From positions 9,583,579-9,647,578 of the forward strand of contig CM060115.1 of NCBI GenBank assembly GCA_030522415.1: a stretch of DNA of 64,000 nucleotides, in the 5' to 3' direction. The stretch comes from Channallabes apus (lineage: Eukaryota > Chordata > Actinopteri > Siluriformes > Clariidae). The notes below the pieces were generated by a model, which saw only the letters and a program-made list of their open reading frames with translations, did not search any database and was not told where the DNA came from. The translations under genes were made by a program, and so were the position numbers. This document shows positions 11,241 through 22,977 of the stretch, one piece after another (within the stretch, counting starts at the first letter, position 1; each line of letters begins with the position of its first letter).

Positions 11241-11887
11241 TCTTGAAGTGATACAATTTCAATTTTTATTCTGATGTGACACAGATCTGACTTTTTAATG
11301 CTGTCTGAATGCACAAGTCTGATGCTTTCAGGTTGGATCTGAGTCGCTTTTGTATGCGATCTTAGATCAGAATCATATCCAATATGCAGTCATACGACTT
11401 GAATGAAAAAACGGGCAGATACAGTAGGAATTCATGCGACTTTTTGCGTCTGCGCGCAAGTAGGGTGCTTGCTGATGTCATTGTTCATCACCGGCAGTGT
11501 AGGGATTTCATAGCAGTGCTAGCAACAGCTGATAAAACAGGCTGTTTCGTCTAACTGCTTACCGTGCTTCAGAACAAAGTCCTAAGGATATTTTTGCTAA
11601 AATCGCATCTGTTTGAAAAGAATAATTGGTTGCACAAATATGAAGTGTTTTAACCCAGATAGCTAGCACAAAGACGTATTGATGTGCACGTGTACACCGT
11701 TTCAAAGGACAGATCTGTCCATGTTAGAATCACATAATAGTCACTTGTAATTATGACCCTGAACGGTCATGACCAGCAAATCCGATCTGACCAAAAAATT
11801 AAGAATCTTGGAAAATTGTGGCTTGGACTAAACTAAAAATGGACTAAGGACAAAAAAAACGCCTGGAGAACAGGCATACTCCATGTC

Positions 11888-11918
<31 letters not shown>

Positions 11919-12489
11919 CGTATATATAGCAATTTGCTATGACGGTGTCAAAACTGAACATTTGAAATTATTAAAGACTTTATTATAGGTGTAGTTAGAT
12001 ACTGTCTATTACCGTATAAGTTTCCTATTATCACTTATCCTATAGCAACTATTAACAGTCAATCCTTCACCTCTCTCTCTCTCTCTCTCTCTCTCTCGCT
12101 CCTTTTCCTAAAATTAATAAGAGCTTATAACACTAAAGACTGCTTTGACATGTTAAATAAACACCTCCTTACAGAACAGTTAATAAACACCTTCGATTAT
12201 ACGTTCGGTCAAATAACGTCATTAATCTGTTTATTATTAAATTTGTGTCTGACACAGTTCCTGTTACTATAGAAACCTAATCTATTAGAGTGTTCCCATT
12301 CATATAACTCAACGCTGCTGTTATAAAAAGGGGGAAAAATAGGAACAAAAAAAAAAAAAAAACCGCTCCTAACCACTCAGATTTGGTAATTCATGACATC
12401 TTTTAACGATTCAACAATCATGTTTTTGCTTGTTACTTAGTTTGCTTTTAATTCACACCAATTTCTAATAAAAATAAATAAATAAATAA
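11241..12489. other. unique noncoding DNA
   Basis: (AC)n lies at about 11890-11919, (CT)n at about 12071-12098 and an A16 run at about 12345-12362. The 11270-11500 part (tctgatgc, ctgatgtgac) looks like a degraded repeat but I cannot name it. Confidence 0.45.
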
Positions 12490-12502
12490 AAAATACAATA
12501 TG

Positions 12503-12878
12503 GCGGCGCGGTGTTGTAGTGGTTAGCACTGTCGCCTTGCACCTCCAGGGTCTGGGTTCGATTCCCCGGCCAGGCTCGATTCCCGTCTCTGTGTGCATGG
12601 AGTTTGCATGTTCTCCCCGTGCTTGGTGGGTTTCCTCCGGGTACTCCGGTTTCCTCCCACAGTCCAAAGATATGCAGGTTAGGCTAATTGGCGGTCCCAA
12701 CTTGCCCGTAGTGTGTGATTGGGTGTGTGAGTGTGTGTATGTGTGTGTGCCCTGCGATAGATTGGCACCCTGTCCAGGGTGTACCCCACCTAGTGCCCGA
12801 AGTCTCCTGGGATAGGCTCCAGGTCCCCCGCGACCCTGAACACAGGATTAAGCGGTATAGAAAATGAATGAATGAATG
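12503..12878 (+). mobile_element. V-SINE copy 6, full length with 13-bp target duplication
   Basis: Complete + strand copy. It shows the A box (tgttgtagtgg, one mismatch to the consensus), the B box (ggttcgattcc), an 18-bp duplication giving a second B-like box (ggctcgattcc), the V-SINE core, the TG spacer and the (GAAT)n tail. The repeat aaaatacaatatg occurs at 12490-12502 and 12879-12891, a perfect target-site duplication. Very low divergence from the other long-subfamily copies indicates recent activity. Confidence 0.97.
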
Positions 12879-12891
12879 AAAATACAATATG

Positions 12892-14176
12892 TCACGTCCA
12901 CCACTCTACTCTCTCTGCTTTGCAGCTTTCCATCGGATGTGATACGACTTAAGAAATGCTTACGTAGCCAAAAACATGCAAAGTCATATACTGTATTCTA
13001 TATTATAGAACAAATTTCCTGTGTATTCTAACGTTATGCTTTACCGTGCAATTAAGACAATGAATCGATCATAGACGTATAACCCGCAGCCGTCGTCTAA
13101 TCCATCAGACAGAAGCGGCTCACGTCTTTCAAAGCAGAGCCGTGGATCATTCTTATAATGGTGGCATGTAATCACAGAGAATATAAAGCCATAAAATCCA
13201 CTAGGGATCTGAATGACAAGAAAGGCTTGAAGGATACAAGGTCTTATTTATCGAATCTGTGCACGGGCATTTGACATTCCATTGTCAGTTTCCTATAAAA
13301 AAACAAAAAAAAAAACTAACAAACAAAAAAAAATCTATTTCATATCGTTGCCTGATATCTGTATTAGAATAGTGTACATACGTGTAACATTTTACTGCAA
13401 AGTAAAAGTGTGTTTAAATTGGATAAATCAGTATCTGTATCATCATGGCATTATAGCATGCATAGTAAAGCACAGACCCTAGAAGTAATAATAAAAAGTG
13501 GCTAATAATTACAATTGTGCTTGCAGACAGCTTGAACTAAAATGAAGGTAATCAGGGTTAAGTGTCGAATCCGATTTGTGCATGTGACGCAGAGGCACGG
13601 ACTCGGCTCTTTATCATCTAATTAGTCCTTTAATTGAGTAACAGGTGCATTTACATACAAAAAGGTATGACGTACTGTAAAGGGCGGCATTTCACCTGTT
13701 AATTCCCTACATTTTAATTGCACGGCAGCCTCCATTCATCCCCGCAACCTCAGTGACTTTGAATGTGCTACGGTTGTTGATGCCGGATCTGCTGAACGGG
13801 TTTTTTTTCTTCCTCCAAGTCTTCAGCTTTCCAGAATTGGTGATGTATAGCCTTAATACTCCTGTCATGTGATCTTTTACTATTGCCTCATAGCCTAATG
13901 TGCTGTGTGATTTGAAATGCTTTATTGCTTACCATGTTGGTAAAGAGTGATTGTTTAAGGTTACCATACTCTCCCTGATAGATTGAACCAGTCTGGCTAT
14001 ACAAGGCATTTCTCTGCATTGTTGAATGTCTGGCTGCCACCATTGGAGGACTATAAATGAGGCGGTGCTCCTATTAAAGTGGATACTGAGTATACTGTAC
14101 GTAAAAGAACATTACACATACATTTACTGTGTGGATTCCTTTTACACTTGGTTGTGATATATAGTACTTTATCTAA
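12892..14176. other. unique AT-rich noncoding DNA
   Basis: No gene is recognised. A-rich runs occur at about 13300-13335 with a chance frame. No transposon ends are seen. Confidence 0.5.
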
Positions 14177-14510
14177 TTTACACTCATCAGCCATAACATC
14201 AACATCACAGCCAGGTGAACTAAACAACATTGATGTCATGTATGTCACATAACCCAGCTGTTGACCAGATCATGGGCACCCAAGGATCACCGGGAACAAA
14301 GGCCAGCCTGTCCAGTCTGATCCCACAGAAAGGCCAATGCATCAAAAATCACCAAAGTCAGTGATGGCCACAATAGAAAGGCACCCGAACTACCAGTCAC
14401 CCTGACCCGCCCTTCAAGTTTTCCAGATTCCAAACAAGTATGATCTATAGAGGACGTACCCTGCAACCCTCCACACTCAAAGGAATTGTGCCAACATCCT
14501 GTTTTCTTCA
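14177..14510 (+). pseudogene. Tc1-like transposon, internally deleted, 5' part
   Basis: The terminus tcatcagccataacatcaac starts the piece. Diverged sequence follows from the middle of a fish Tc1 transposase (ggccagcctgtccagtctga to cacaatagaaaggca). Near 14450-14505 comes sequence from the C-terminal part (tctatagaggacgtaccctg). The DDE centre is missing. The matching terminus at 15381 (taatggctgatcggtgta) suggests the two pieces once formed one locus, but the order of the transposase parts is scrambled. Confidence 0.7.
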
Positions 14511-14775
14511 GCCCTTGGACTTGGCAAGCATGCTACAGATATATCAATGGCTTGTTGTGTGGTTATTACAATTTAGGCTCAAACATCCGCCTAAAATATC
14601 CAATTTGTGAATCCAAAATACATTAAGGACAATTTTCGTTTGTTCTTGAAAAAACCACAAGAGTTTGTGGAGTGATGTTAATAATACCTTTTTTATATTT
14701 TACAAACTTCATTCCTGCTTAAAGATTTTACACTACTGAGTGGAGTCAAATTGGGAAAGAACTATACCTATAAAG

Positions 14776-14791
14776 AAAAAAAAAAAAAAAG

Positions 14792-14850
<59 letters not shown>
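14776..14850. repeat. A-tract followed by (TA)n
   Basis: About 45 nearly pure A are followed by 15 TA repeats. It could be the poly(A) tail of an old retroposon expanded as a microsatellite. No body is recognisable upstream. Confidence 0.9.
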
Positions 14851-14855
<5 letters not shown>

Positions 14856-15034
14856 TATATAACACAAAGACAAACACAAAGATTAATCCAAAACGCAAAC
14901 TTAGGAGTAAAAACTAAAACTAAAGCAGGAGAAGAAATGTAAACCAGCAATTTAAAGCAGAAATCAACATTTGGCCATTGCCACAGTCGCTCAAATCCAC
15001 CACTGTAACAATATATTGTAACTACTGTATACTG

Positions 15035-15381
15035 CAGGTACTGTAGAAAGGGCCACATTGGGACAGGTTACGTCATACATCAGAGCAAGTCCAAAAACTG
15101 CAGCTCTTGTGGGATGTTCCCAGTCTGCAGTGGTCAAGACATACCAAAAGTGATCCAAGGAAGGAAAACCGGTGAACTGGCAACAAGGTGATGGCTGGAC
15201 AAGGCTCACTGATGCACATGAGGTGTGAAGGCTTGCCCGTGTAAATTTTTTAAAAGGTTAATGCTGGTTCCCATAGAAAGGTCTCAGAACCCACAGTGCT
15301 TTTCTGTTTTAGTAGCAAAATGGGGACCTACAGTACTCAATATTAGGCAGGTGGTCATAAAGTAATGGCTGATCGGTGTAA
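15035..15381 (+). pseudogene. Tc1-like transposon, N-terminal and 3' terminal parts
   Basis: Starting near 15078 the + strand encodes ASPKTAALVGCSQSAVVKTY followed by QK, a stop in place of Trp, then SKEGKPVNWQQGDGWTRLTD. This is the paired-like helix-turn-helix region of fish Tc1 transposases. After a gap, the C-terminal region (aaaatggggacctacagtac) and the terminal repeat (aatattaggcaggtggtcat...gctgatcggtgta) follow. Stops and the missing DDE centre make it inactive. Confidence 0.8.
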
Positions 15382-16090
15382 TACAAATCAGCTGTTTGAT
15401 GCTGTTCATGTTTTTAATTTCCTGCTTTCATGTTTAGAATTTTCGGTTTATAGTTATCATTTATATAATGCATTTACAAATTAGATTTCTATGCTCCTTA
15501 CTTGATTCTTTCTTTTTTTTCCCCCTCATTTACTATACGTTAAACTGACCCTGATTTGCCACCATACTACTCGCTGCATGACTTAAAAGAATTACATTGG
15601 CTGAATCTCTAATTATCCAATCTAAGGCTATTTTTTTGATTCATACTGTACTTGAGAGCACCAGAAAATGCAATAAAGCACTGAACACAGAAAGTGTATT
15701 TTTAATCAACAGTTCAGGTAAGGAATGCACCACGTAATCGGTGTTTGAGATGTCATTACTGTATTTGTGACACTTAGCCCGACTACACAGAGGGCCAAAA
15801 AAGCAGATGAGTCCATGAGAACACTGCTCGCTGAAAGTCTCCTGAAAGGATGAGCCTGTCCCTCTCCTGCCTGAGCTCATTTTAATCAGCAAGGGGCCGA
15901 GGTCCACCGGCTTGTCTAAGGTAATCACCATCAGGGGCCGTAAACTGCCGCTAATTGAATGCTCTCCTCATTGTCATGCACGATGGCATGCCGCCTCCTT
16001 GCATGGCTCTCCTCGCGCTGGCCTCTTCAGCTCAGCGCTGTCTCTCTGCGCATACCTCAAGTCTCCCAACATCGTTTTTTTTTCCCACAG
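15382..16090. other. unique noncoding DNA, GC-rising toward 15.8-16.1 kb
   Basis: No repeat is recognised. From about 15760 the sequence is unique and of moderate GC. It ends in a pyrimidine-rich tract with CCCACAG at 16084-16090, the acceptor of the next exon-like segment. Confidence 0.45.
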
Positions 16091-16175
16091 ATAGAGGAAG
16101 AATGGCGGCCTTGTTTAGAGCAGCTACTTTTGCTCAGGGAATCTGGTGGAAAAGGAGGTCAAGTTGTAGGAGGAG
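16091..16175 (+). CDS. weak exon-like segment
   Basis: It is flanked by a T9CCCACAG acceptor and GAG/GTGAGG donor, and all 85 nt are open in two phases. In phase 0 it would encode IEEEWRPCLEQLLLLRESGG and a Gly-rich end. In phase 1 it would be RGRMAALFRAATFAQGIWWK and a basic end. It has no recognisable homology. The phase relation does not allow a simple join from 7611 through this piece to 16871. It could be a conserved noncoding element. Confidence 0.2.
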
Positions 16176-16870
16176 GTGAGGGAGGGTGTTTTTAGATTCC
16201 GAGTTCATCACTGACACAGTTTGAGTCGATTCTGTTCCTGCCAGTCTCTCCGCACAACCGCTTCGTGTGTTTCCAAGGGGGGCAAGGAAAACGCCTTGCA
16301 TGGTGGACCTTTCTGGCTTCCCATTAACATATAGAGGAGCTAATTCAGCGCGAGCGAGGACGAAACCACCAGGTTAACACGAGGCGACAAGGCTAGGTTT
16401 ACCCAGACGACACCTAGGGGAAGAACAAAGCTTGAGCTACTTTTTACTCAAAGACAACTCCCTACAGCACCAATTACAAAACAAGGTCATCAGTCTAGTG
16501 CCTTGTGCTCTTCATTTATAATTCAGCCACGTATCAAATCTTCTTATTCATAGTAACACGCCCAAGCGAGACTTGCATACGCATACCGTGGTGCATTTAT
16601 CACTGATGGCATTGTGCATGGCCATAATTAATCTGTGTGCACTGCTCCGCTAATAGCTACGCTCACCTGCACCCTCTGTACACACCACCTCTGGCACTTG
16701 CCTAACAAGGTCAACACCTTCACCATTACATCAGGTTCTGCAAGGCCCTGGAGCGAGAAGCAGAATCCAACCATGCTTCCTTATTGATTATTTTCTTTTT
16801 CCGTTCTTTTTTTTCCCCTCCTCACAATTTTCACCTGGCTGCTTCAGAGAGCTGTAATCATTCTTCACAG
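16176..16870. other. unique noncoding DNA, possible conserved element
   Basis: Unique, repeat-free, moderate GC, with stops in all frames. Words such as ggtggacctttctggc and ttcagcgcgagcgagg stand out against the AT-rich background. It may be regulatory, but nothing specific can be shown from one sequence. Confidence 0.35.
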
Positions 16871-17003
16871 ACCCCCCTAGACTTCCCTCGCATCCCCCCT
16901 GGTGGCAGCTGTTGCTCAGTGAACCATCTGGAGAGGCACGAGAGAGAGCCCTCATCACCCTCTACCCCTCTTCACAGCTGGCAAAGAGATGGAGCGGGAA
17001 ACA
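16871..17003 (+). CDS. weak exon-like segment
   Basis: It is preceded by ATTCTTCACAG with a long upstream pyrimidine tract and followed by ACA/GTGAGTT, a good donor. In phase 0 the 133 nt encode TPLDFPRIPPGGSCCSVNHL then ERHEREPSSPSTPLHSW, with C-rich third positions. Phase 1 is also open. It would end in phase 1. It has no recognised family and does not join directly in phase to the 7401-7611 candidate unless phase 1 is used. Read as possible coding only. Confidence 0.28.
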
Positions 17004-17152
17004 GTGAGTTGAAGGAAGAGCATTAGCAAGATGGAGAACTAAAATACATAGCAAGGAAGTTTTGCTTCGATATTAATTAATATTATTTCATTTAATTAAA
17101 GCTTCTGGGGAAAAATTACTGGAGTCTAACAGAAAGAACAATGTTGGTGGGG

Positions 17153-17530
17153 GGGGTCGTTCATTCATTCATTCATTTTCTATACCACTTAATCCTGTGT
17201 TCAGTGTCGCGGGGGACCTGGAGCCTATCCCAGGAGACTTCGGGCACTAGGCGGGGTACACCCTGGACAGGGTGCCAATCCATCGCAGGACACACACACA
17301 TACTCACACACCCAATCACACACTACGGGCAATTTGGGAACGCTAACCTGCATATCTTTGGACTGTGGGAGGAAACCGGAGTACCCGGAGGAAACCCACC
17401 AAGCACGGGGAGAACATGCAAACTCCATGCACACAGAGACGGAAATCGAGCCTGGCCGGGGAATCGAACCCAGACCCTGGAGGTGCAAGGCGACAGTGCT
17501 AACCACTACACCACCACGCCGCTACGGGGG
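17153..17530 (-). mobile_element. V-SINE copy 7, full length
   Basis: Complete minus-strand copy of the long subfamily, from (ATTC)n at about 17161 to the head near 17523. The short G-rich direct repeats ggggtcg at both edges are consistent with a target-site duplication in a G-rich target. A small deletion removes part of the core-to-spacer junction (ggaacgctaacctgc). Confidence 0.93.
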
Positions 17531-17770
17531 AGGGGTCGGCTTTTAAAAATACATTTTTTTTTAAGTTTTGTTTCAGCCAGTTTAAGTCAGAAGGGACTAT
17601 ATTAAAAAATAGAAAAGATAATACGAGGTATAAGAATGTGCTTACATCAGCTACCCAATTCACCTCAAAAACAAAAACTGTTTTTTTTCTTACTTAGACT
17701 CATTTATCTTTGAATAAAAAATGATCAAAACAGAACATATCAAGCAATCTTTTTGTATTTCTTATATAAA
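17531..17770. other. unique AT-rich noncoding DNA
   Basis: No gene or repeat is recognised. Confidence 0.5.
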
Positions 17771-17772
17771 GC

Positions 17773-18240
17773 ATGTTCAAGTCAAACTGAAACCGTGTAG
17801 AATAACAGAAGACCATTATGAGAATAAAAATGCCCTTTATTTCTTTATATAATCCCCTGCTACACTAATGCTCTTACTGTATACAGTAGGAGAAAGTTTT
17901 CTCAGTGATCGGACTGTCTGCTTAACGTCTGAAACTCTGGCCTCCCAGGAACTCCTCAAATGGCCCAAACATATAAAAAAAATCACTTTGTGTACTGTGT
18001 GCAAGTGGTGCTGATGCCTCATTGACGAATGTACAGCTGTCTTTAAAACGTTTGCACCATTCAAATGTTCTACTGCAGCTAAGAGCATCATCACTGAACT
18101 GTGCTCGATGTTGTCTGGAATTCCAGCATTTTAGCATTTTTGAAATTTGACTTGAAAGCTCCTTGGATCTCCTTGTCTGTACTGTGAGCTCTAAATGTGA
18201 GGTAGGAATACACACTGCATGCCAGGACAATTTATTAAGA
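17773..18240 (-). pseudogene. internally deleted mariner-like element
   Basis: The left terminus reads gttcaagtcaaactgaaacc. On the minus strand three parts of a mariner transposase are seen. These are the second helix-turn-helix (ALSCSRTFEWCKRFKD), the end of the catalytic domain (SDFFYMFGPFEEFLGGQSF) and the C-terminus (SISVAGDYIKK, then stop). About two thirds of the catalytic domain between HTH and the last Asp region is missing, so this is a MITE-like deletion derivative. A frameshift separates the last two parts. Confidence 0.8.
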
Positions 18241-19699
18241 TCGATGCCGGTATTTTGGGTAAGACTGCAGACTGAAGGCCAGGGTTGGGTGGAGAACCAT
18301 ATTTAAAACAGGTAACATCTAATTAATACCTTGTGCTTTCAAAATGACTGCAATCAAGTACACTTAAACAACAATTGTGCCACACTTCTGTCCCCACTCG
18401 AATACATACGTAAGCAAGGTTTTGACTCACACATTCAAAAATATCCTACTTCACAACGATGTTGAATTCTCAAATTGAAAAGTGTTAATTAATGTACTAT
18501 ATTAGCAGCTTTGACTATAGTGCAAATGAATGCTCTCACTCCATTACATCAGTGTTTCTATAGTAACGCCCAATTCAGAGGGACTGGTTTGACATAACCT
18601 ACCGTCCCTCTGATGTATGACTGTCGATAGAGAGAGGTTTTCTATAACAAGCAGCCATATTCCTTTATGGAAGGAGTCTTCGGTGATAGAGATTTGTCTC
18701 TGACAACGTTTATAGATAAAGTTGTAACTCTAGGTTAAGTTTTCTGCCACGGGAAAGTTTTCAGTTTTGTGCTTTGTGGTTTCTCGGTAACAAGCTGCAT
18801 TATTTTTTCTTACCTTCAAGAGAGACTGGCGTGGGGAAGGATGTTTTTTCGATGTTAACGTACAGTACAGTAAATCATTACAGATCCGTACAGTAACTCG
18901 TCTTGGAAACATACGGTACAGAAAAAAATACCCGAAAATATTATGGCGTTTATGTTGAGTAAAACACATCACATAAAAGGAATAAAAAGTGAAAATGGAC
19001 ACAATAATAGTATCACATAATTTTTTTTTTTATTCCTCCAGTTTGAAACCATGTAGGCAAACGCTTTAAGGTTCATAAATTGTCTCTCAGTGTCTTTCAG
19101 CAGAAGGGCTATTGATCTGAGAAAGACAAACACCCCTTCCTGCGCTACGCTTCGACCTCCTCCATCGACAATGATTTCTGCTCCTTTCCCTGGTTAAGCA
19201 TCCCTGTAAGCCCGTCTGGCTCTGCTGAGGCAGAGAAGGAAAGATTCTCAGGGAAACGCTCCTGAGGTTTTCGCTTCCTCGCGTTTAATCAAAGTTGGTG
19301 TTGGTATAGTGAATCAGTGTGTCATTCACATTGCCTCAGAATCGCGCTGCCAGGCAGGCAGTCAGTCAATCCGTCAGAGATCTGGCATGACTCCACTATT
19401 AGCATTCAGGTTAACAGCTCTAGAGTTCACTGTATCTCTCTCATCAACTGTCACAAACCCTTTGACACTGACTGTGATTAAACCCAAAAAACTGATTTTC
19501 TCCAGTTTCCGAATCCCAAGAACCCCCCTGTAATAGCTCGCCGCCTCGCTGCAGCAGCCCAGCAGTGGTTTTCTCACCATATGCAAGAATTCTATTCCCG
19601 TATTCCTATTCCCTGTAGAGCGTGCTCTATTTTCGGTGCACGCTCAGCACCTGCTCATTGAAAAGCCTTCAACAGGGAAACTTGATTAGGCCATAGTAA
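18241..19699. other. unique noncoding DNA
   Basis: 18280-18370 (cagggttgggtggagaac...) resembles the start of common fish hAT-type MITEs but is too diverged to assign. Four TACAGTA heptamers lie within 18862-18900. 19080-19600 is unique and of moderate GC. No gene is recognised. Confidence 0.4.
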
Positions 19700-20240
19700 C
19701 CCCCTCCCATCCCCCCACCTTCCCATGAACAGTGCTCAATTCGAAAGTCTGAGATTTCGAAGTTTACACATCTCCGTAGTACGCCGGTCTACATTAGCAG
19801 CTGAGAGACCACCAGCTGAGAGAGAGTCCACCTGGGGTTTGAAGGCCCAGGTGGCCTGCCGCATATGTGATCCAGGTCCAGGTGTGGCTCAACACCTTAT
19901 TCAGATAATCACAGAGGCTGTGTTATTTTTTAATTCCTTTCCCCCCCCCTGTTGTTTTCATGAGTCGCTAATTAAGAGGTACCTGAAGGATCTCAGCCTT
20001 GGAGAACAGAAGGATCTCATTAGCTTTTCCTGAGTCACTGTGTCACCAGGCGAGCCGGTTTCGCTCCGCTGCCTGGAAAGCTCCTTAGAGTTCGAACCAT
20101 AATGTGTGCCAATAAAGAGAATGTCGGGTTCTGTTTTAATCAGTGATTTCATTCTCAGGATCGGCATCTGTTGATTGTTTGCGCTTACTTTTCAGTGGGA
20201 CAATGATTGACTTGTATCCTGGCGAACAATTACATTCGCC
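19700..20240. promoter_or_regulatory. possible conserved noncoding element
   Basis: Repeat-free, GC-balanced sequence in an AT-rich region. It has E-box words (caggtg at about 19849 and 19880; cagctg at about 19798 and 19812) and aattaag. All frames are interrupted. The idea that this is an enhancer is an inference from composition and lack of repeats only. Confidence 0.25.
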
Positions 20241-20261
20241 ATCAAAACATCTGAAACGACT

Positions 20262-20290
20262 AGTATATATATATATATATATGTATATAT
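20262..20290. repeat. (TA)n microsatellite
   Basis: About 11 TA repeats with one interruption. Confidence 0.85.
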
Positions 20291-21555
20291 TTATTTTTCC
20301 ATGGTGAACTATCACAGTGAGACACAGCAAGACAGTGCCTTTGCAGAGGATGGGTGGTTAATTACCTACTGGTACTGTACAAAATGTGACTGGCGGGACA
20401 AGAAAGTGTTTACTGATCCAAAGAGAGATAGCGGACAGAGGTCAAAATACAGACAATACGTCTTCACAAGCTAACGCCATTGCTGATCACGTTCTGTGAT
20501 TTAATTAGTCTTACTAAAGTTCATTAGCAGACCAGACTGAGGAGACAGAGAGGCTAACGTCTGCACATGCTCTTACTGACTAGATTTTAACACGCATGGC
20601 ACTTTCAACCGAGCTTCTTTGCTGTCCCAGTCTCAGATGAGTAGAACACCAGGATTAGTCAATCCAGGGATTAGTGTTCTTTGGCTAATGATCATTCATC
20701 CCACTGACCGTGAAGTCTACTGTATTTCTCTTGTCTCTTTGATTAGTGAGCCAGAAAATATAACATCACGGCTAGCACTCTAATGAATATAACCTCACAG
20801 AGAGCGACAACCTTTTTAATCTGACTTACATGCTCTTAGGTACTGTATTAACAAGCGGAGGATTTGTATTATTAGCGCTACTCTGTCCGGCCCGCTCCGA
20901 AGAGATCTCCAGCCGCCACCGGGATGATGGAACATGCATTTGGATTCATTTGAATAGATGATTCTGGTATTGAGGTTGAAAAAAAAATATCTTCAGCTGA
21001 AGAGTCTCCAGCTTTTCAGAAAAAAAGAAGTAAATCGCAGCACTCTGTAGGTGAGTCACCCTGTACGCACAAGGATTTTAAATATAGCGCGTGCCTTTTC
21101 ATAAGGATCGCATTGACAATAAAGTAACAGGATATAGAAAATTGTGTGATATGCATGCTTGAGAAATATAGCAGAGTGCATCTCATTTACGCCTGACTAG
21201 CTAATTAGATGCCCTTGGAACGTTATATCTTCTTTAAGACATAGCAAGACTTCAAGTTAATAAGAACATTAACTGGTTCTGGTCCCTATCGCATGTGCCC
21301 CAGCACTTCGGTGACGGGCAGTTGTTAATTTAGACTCTCTAGACCCGGAGAAAACAGCCAGCCACTTCAGAGGAAAAATGAAGTGTCAGTGTGAAATACG
21401 GCTAAGGCTTAAGGTATCGTAATTGCGCGTAGCTTCACAACTCAGCAGCAGAGATCAGCTTAAGCTATAATGTGACACGTTCAGCCAAATAAATAGTCAA
21501 TTTAAATGACTCATATGATCAACCTTAGTAAACGGTGCACCACTGAAAGTCCCTC
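20291..21555. other. unique noncoding DNA
   Basis: No transposon is recognised and all frames are closed. 20470-21060 is repeat-free with several taatga/attagt words, possibly conserved noncoding DNA. Confidence 0.4.
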
Positions 21556-22540
21556 TACCCATTCATGTAGTCATCCATCCATCCATGCATCAAATTTCTC
21601 CATGATAATGCCATTCTCCATCACCATCCAGCCATCAACCTTGGTCAATCATCCTTTCATTCATCCATCTACAGTACATCTGTCCAGTTTCCCATGATTA
21701 TCCCTTTCTCCATTCCTCTACGCATGCATAACCCCCTTTGGATCATCCGTCTAACCATCTATTTTCCATGTTCATCAGCTGCTCCATCATTCTATCACCT
21801 ACAGTATGTACTCATCCACCCATTATTCATCCATTATTTCTCCATCCATCAAGTATCTCCCTGATTAACTGATATTTCTTTATCATCTATGCATGTATAA
21901 CCCCCTCTTCATGTCCACCCAATTTCCACATGTAACAGCTTTGTGTCATTCTATCCATCCATCTATTTCCCTGTTTCTCCATCAAGCCCATCAAAGGTCA
22001 ATCATTCCATCCAAACTGTACTCACAACTCTTCCTTCATCACACTGTGCTTTCAATCTAGATATCTATCCACCCACCAAGTTCTCCATACTACATCTGTC
22101 ATTTTATCCATCAGTAAACCGCTGTACCATCTGTCCATCCATTACCCCTAATCACCCACTATTCAATTATCAACATGCAATCAATACATTTATCCATCCA
22201 CCCCTCATCCACCTGCTTATCCCTTTCTCGATTGCTCGGTCCAATCGATCAAACTTTCTCACACGTCACACCTTCACCCCATTAGATATTCTATTTGGAT
22301 TCTCTCAAAAATGTCTTTCTCCACCAGTTTCTTATGAACCCATCTCCAAACATCTATCCCCGTTGCCCCGATTATTGAAGCAAAAAGGACTAGGATTTTG
22401 TAGTTTTGGGCTAACTTATTTAAGATAATAAAAAGACTGTCAAAATATATCCTGTCCCATCTCATCCATGCTGCCGCACCTCATCCTTCTGTTCATCCAT
22501 CCATCCATCCATCCATCATTTGCCCATCCATTCATCCATA
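21556..22540. repeat. degenerate ATCC-type simple repeat field
   Basis: Almost 1 kb is dominated by variants of catccatc, tcatccat and ccatctat with scattered substitutions. Fresher perfect stretches lie at about 21570-21585 and 22494-22520. Purine/pyrimidine asymmetry keeps frames open (for example 161 codons from 21943, rich in Ser, Pro, Ile and His), but these are not genes. Gaps between stretches show it is old. Confidence 0.85.
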
Positions 22541-22975
22541 CAGGGGTGGGGTATTTTGCATTTGAATCTCATGATATATTTAATATATTTTATTTGTTCG
22601 TGTAAACAAATATGTAAAGAAACTTTGTTCTGTACAGTAATTGTTCTATAATAATGTTCATGAAAGGTCAACAAAGCCATAATTTCAAATCCTTCATATT
22701 TACCAACCCCAGACGTCAAACAAACACGTCTCTTAGTTTGTTTAATGGCATTTTATTGGCCATCAGCTGCTATGGTGAGAAACAAGATTAATCAAGTACA
22801 ACCCCATTTCTGTTTCATGCCACTAGCCAGCTAGCGACACTCTGAGCATAGCGTGATTTAGGTGACAGCCGATGAATTACTTGAAGCGCCAAAGGAAGAA
22901 AAACTTTGATCGGTCTAGATTTTTCATCATTCTTTTTCATTTTGTGTAAAATTCATGTCATGAAGGTACAGTAAG
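22541..22975. other. unique AT-rich noncoding DNA
   Basis: No gene or repeat is recognised. Confidence 0.5.
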
Positions 22976-22977
22976 TA

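Noticed and set aside
21943..22428. 161-codon frame
   Set aside because: It runs through the degenerate ATCC repeat field; the open frame is a product of the repeat.
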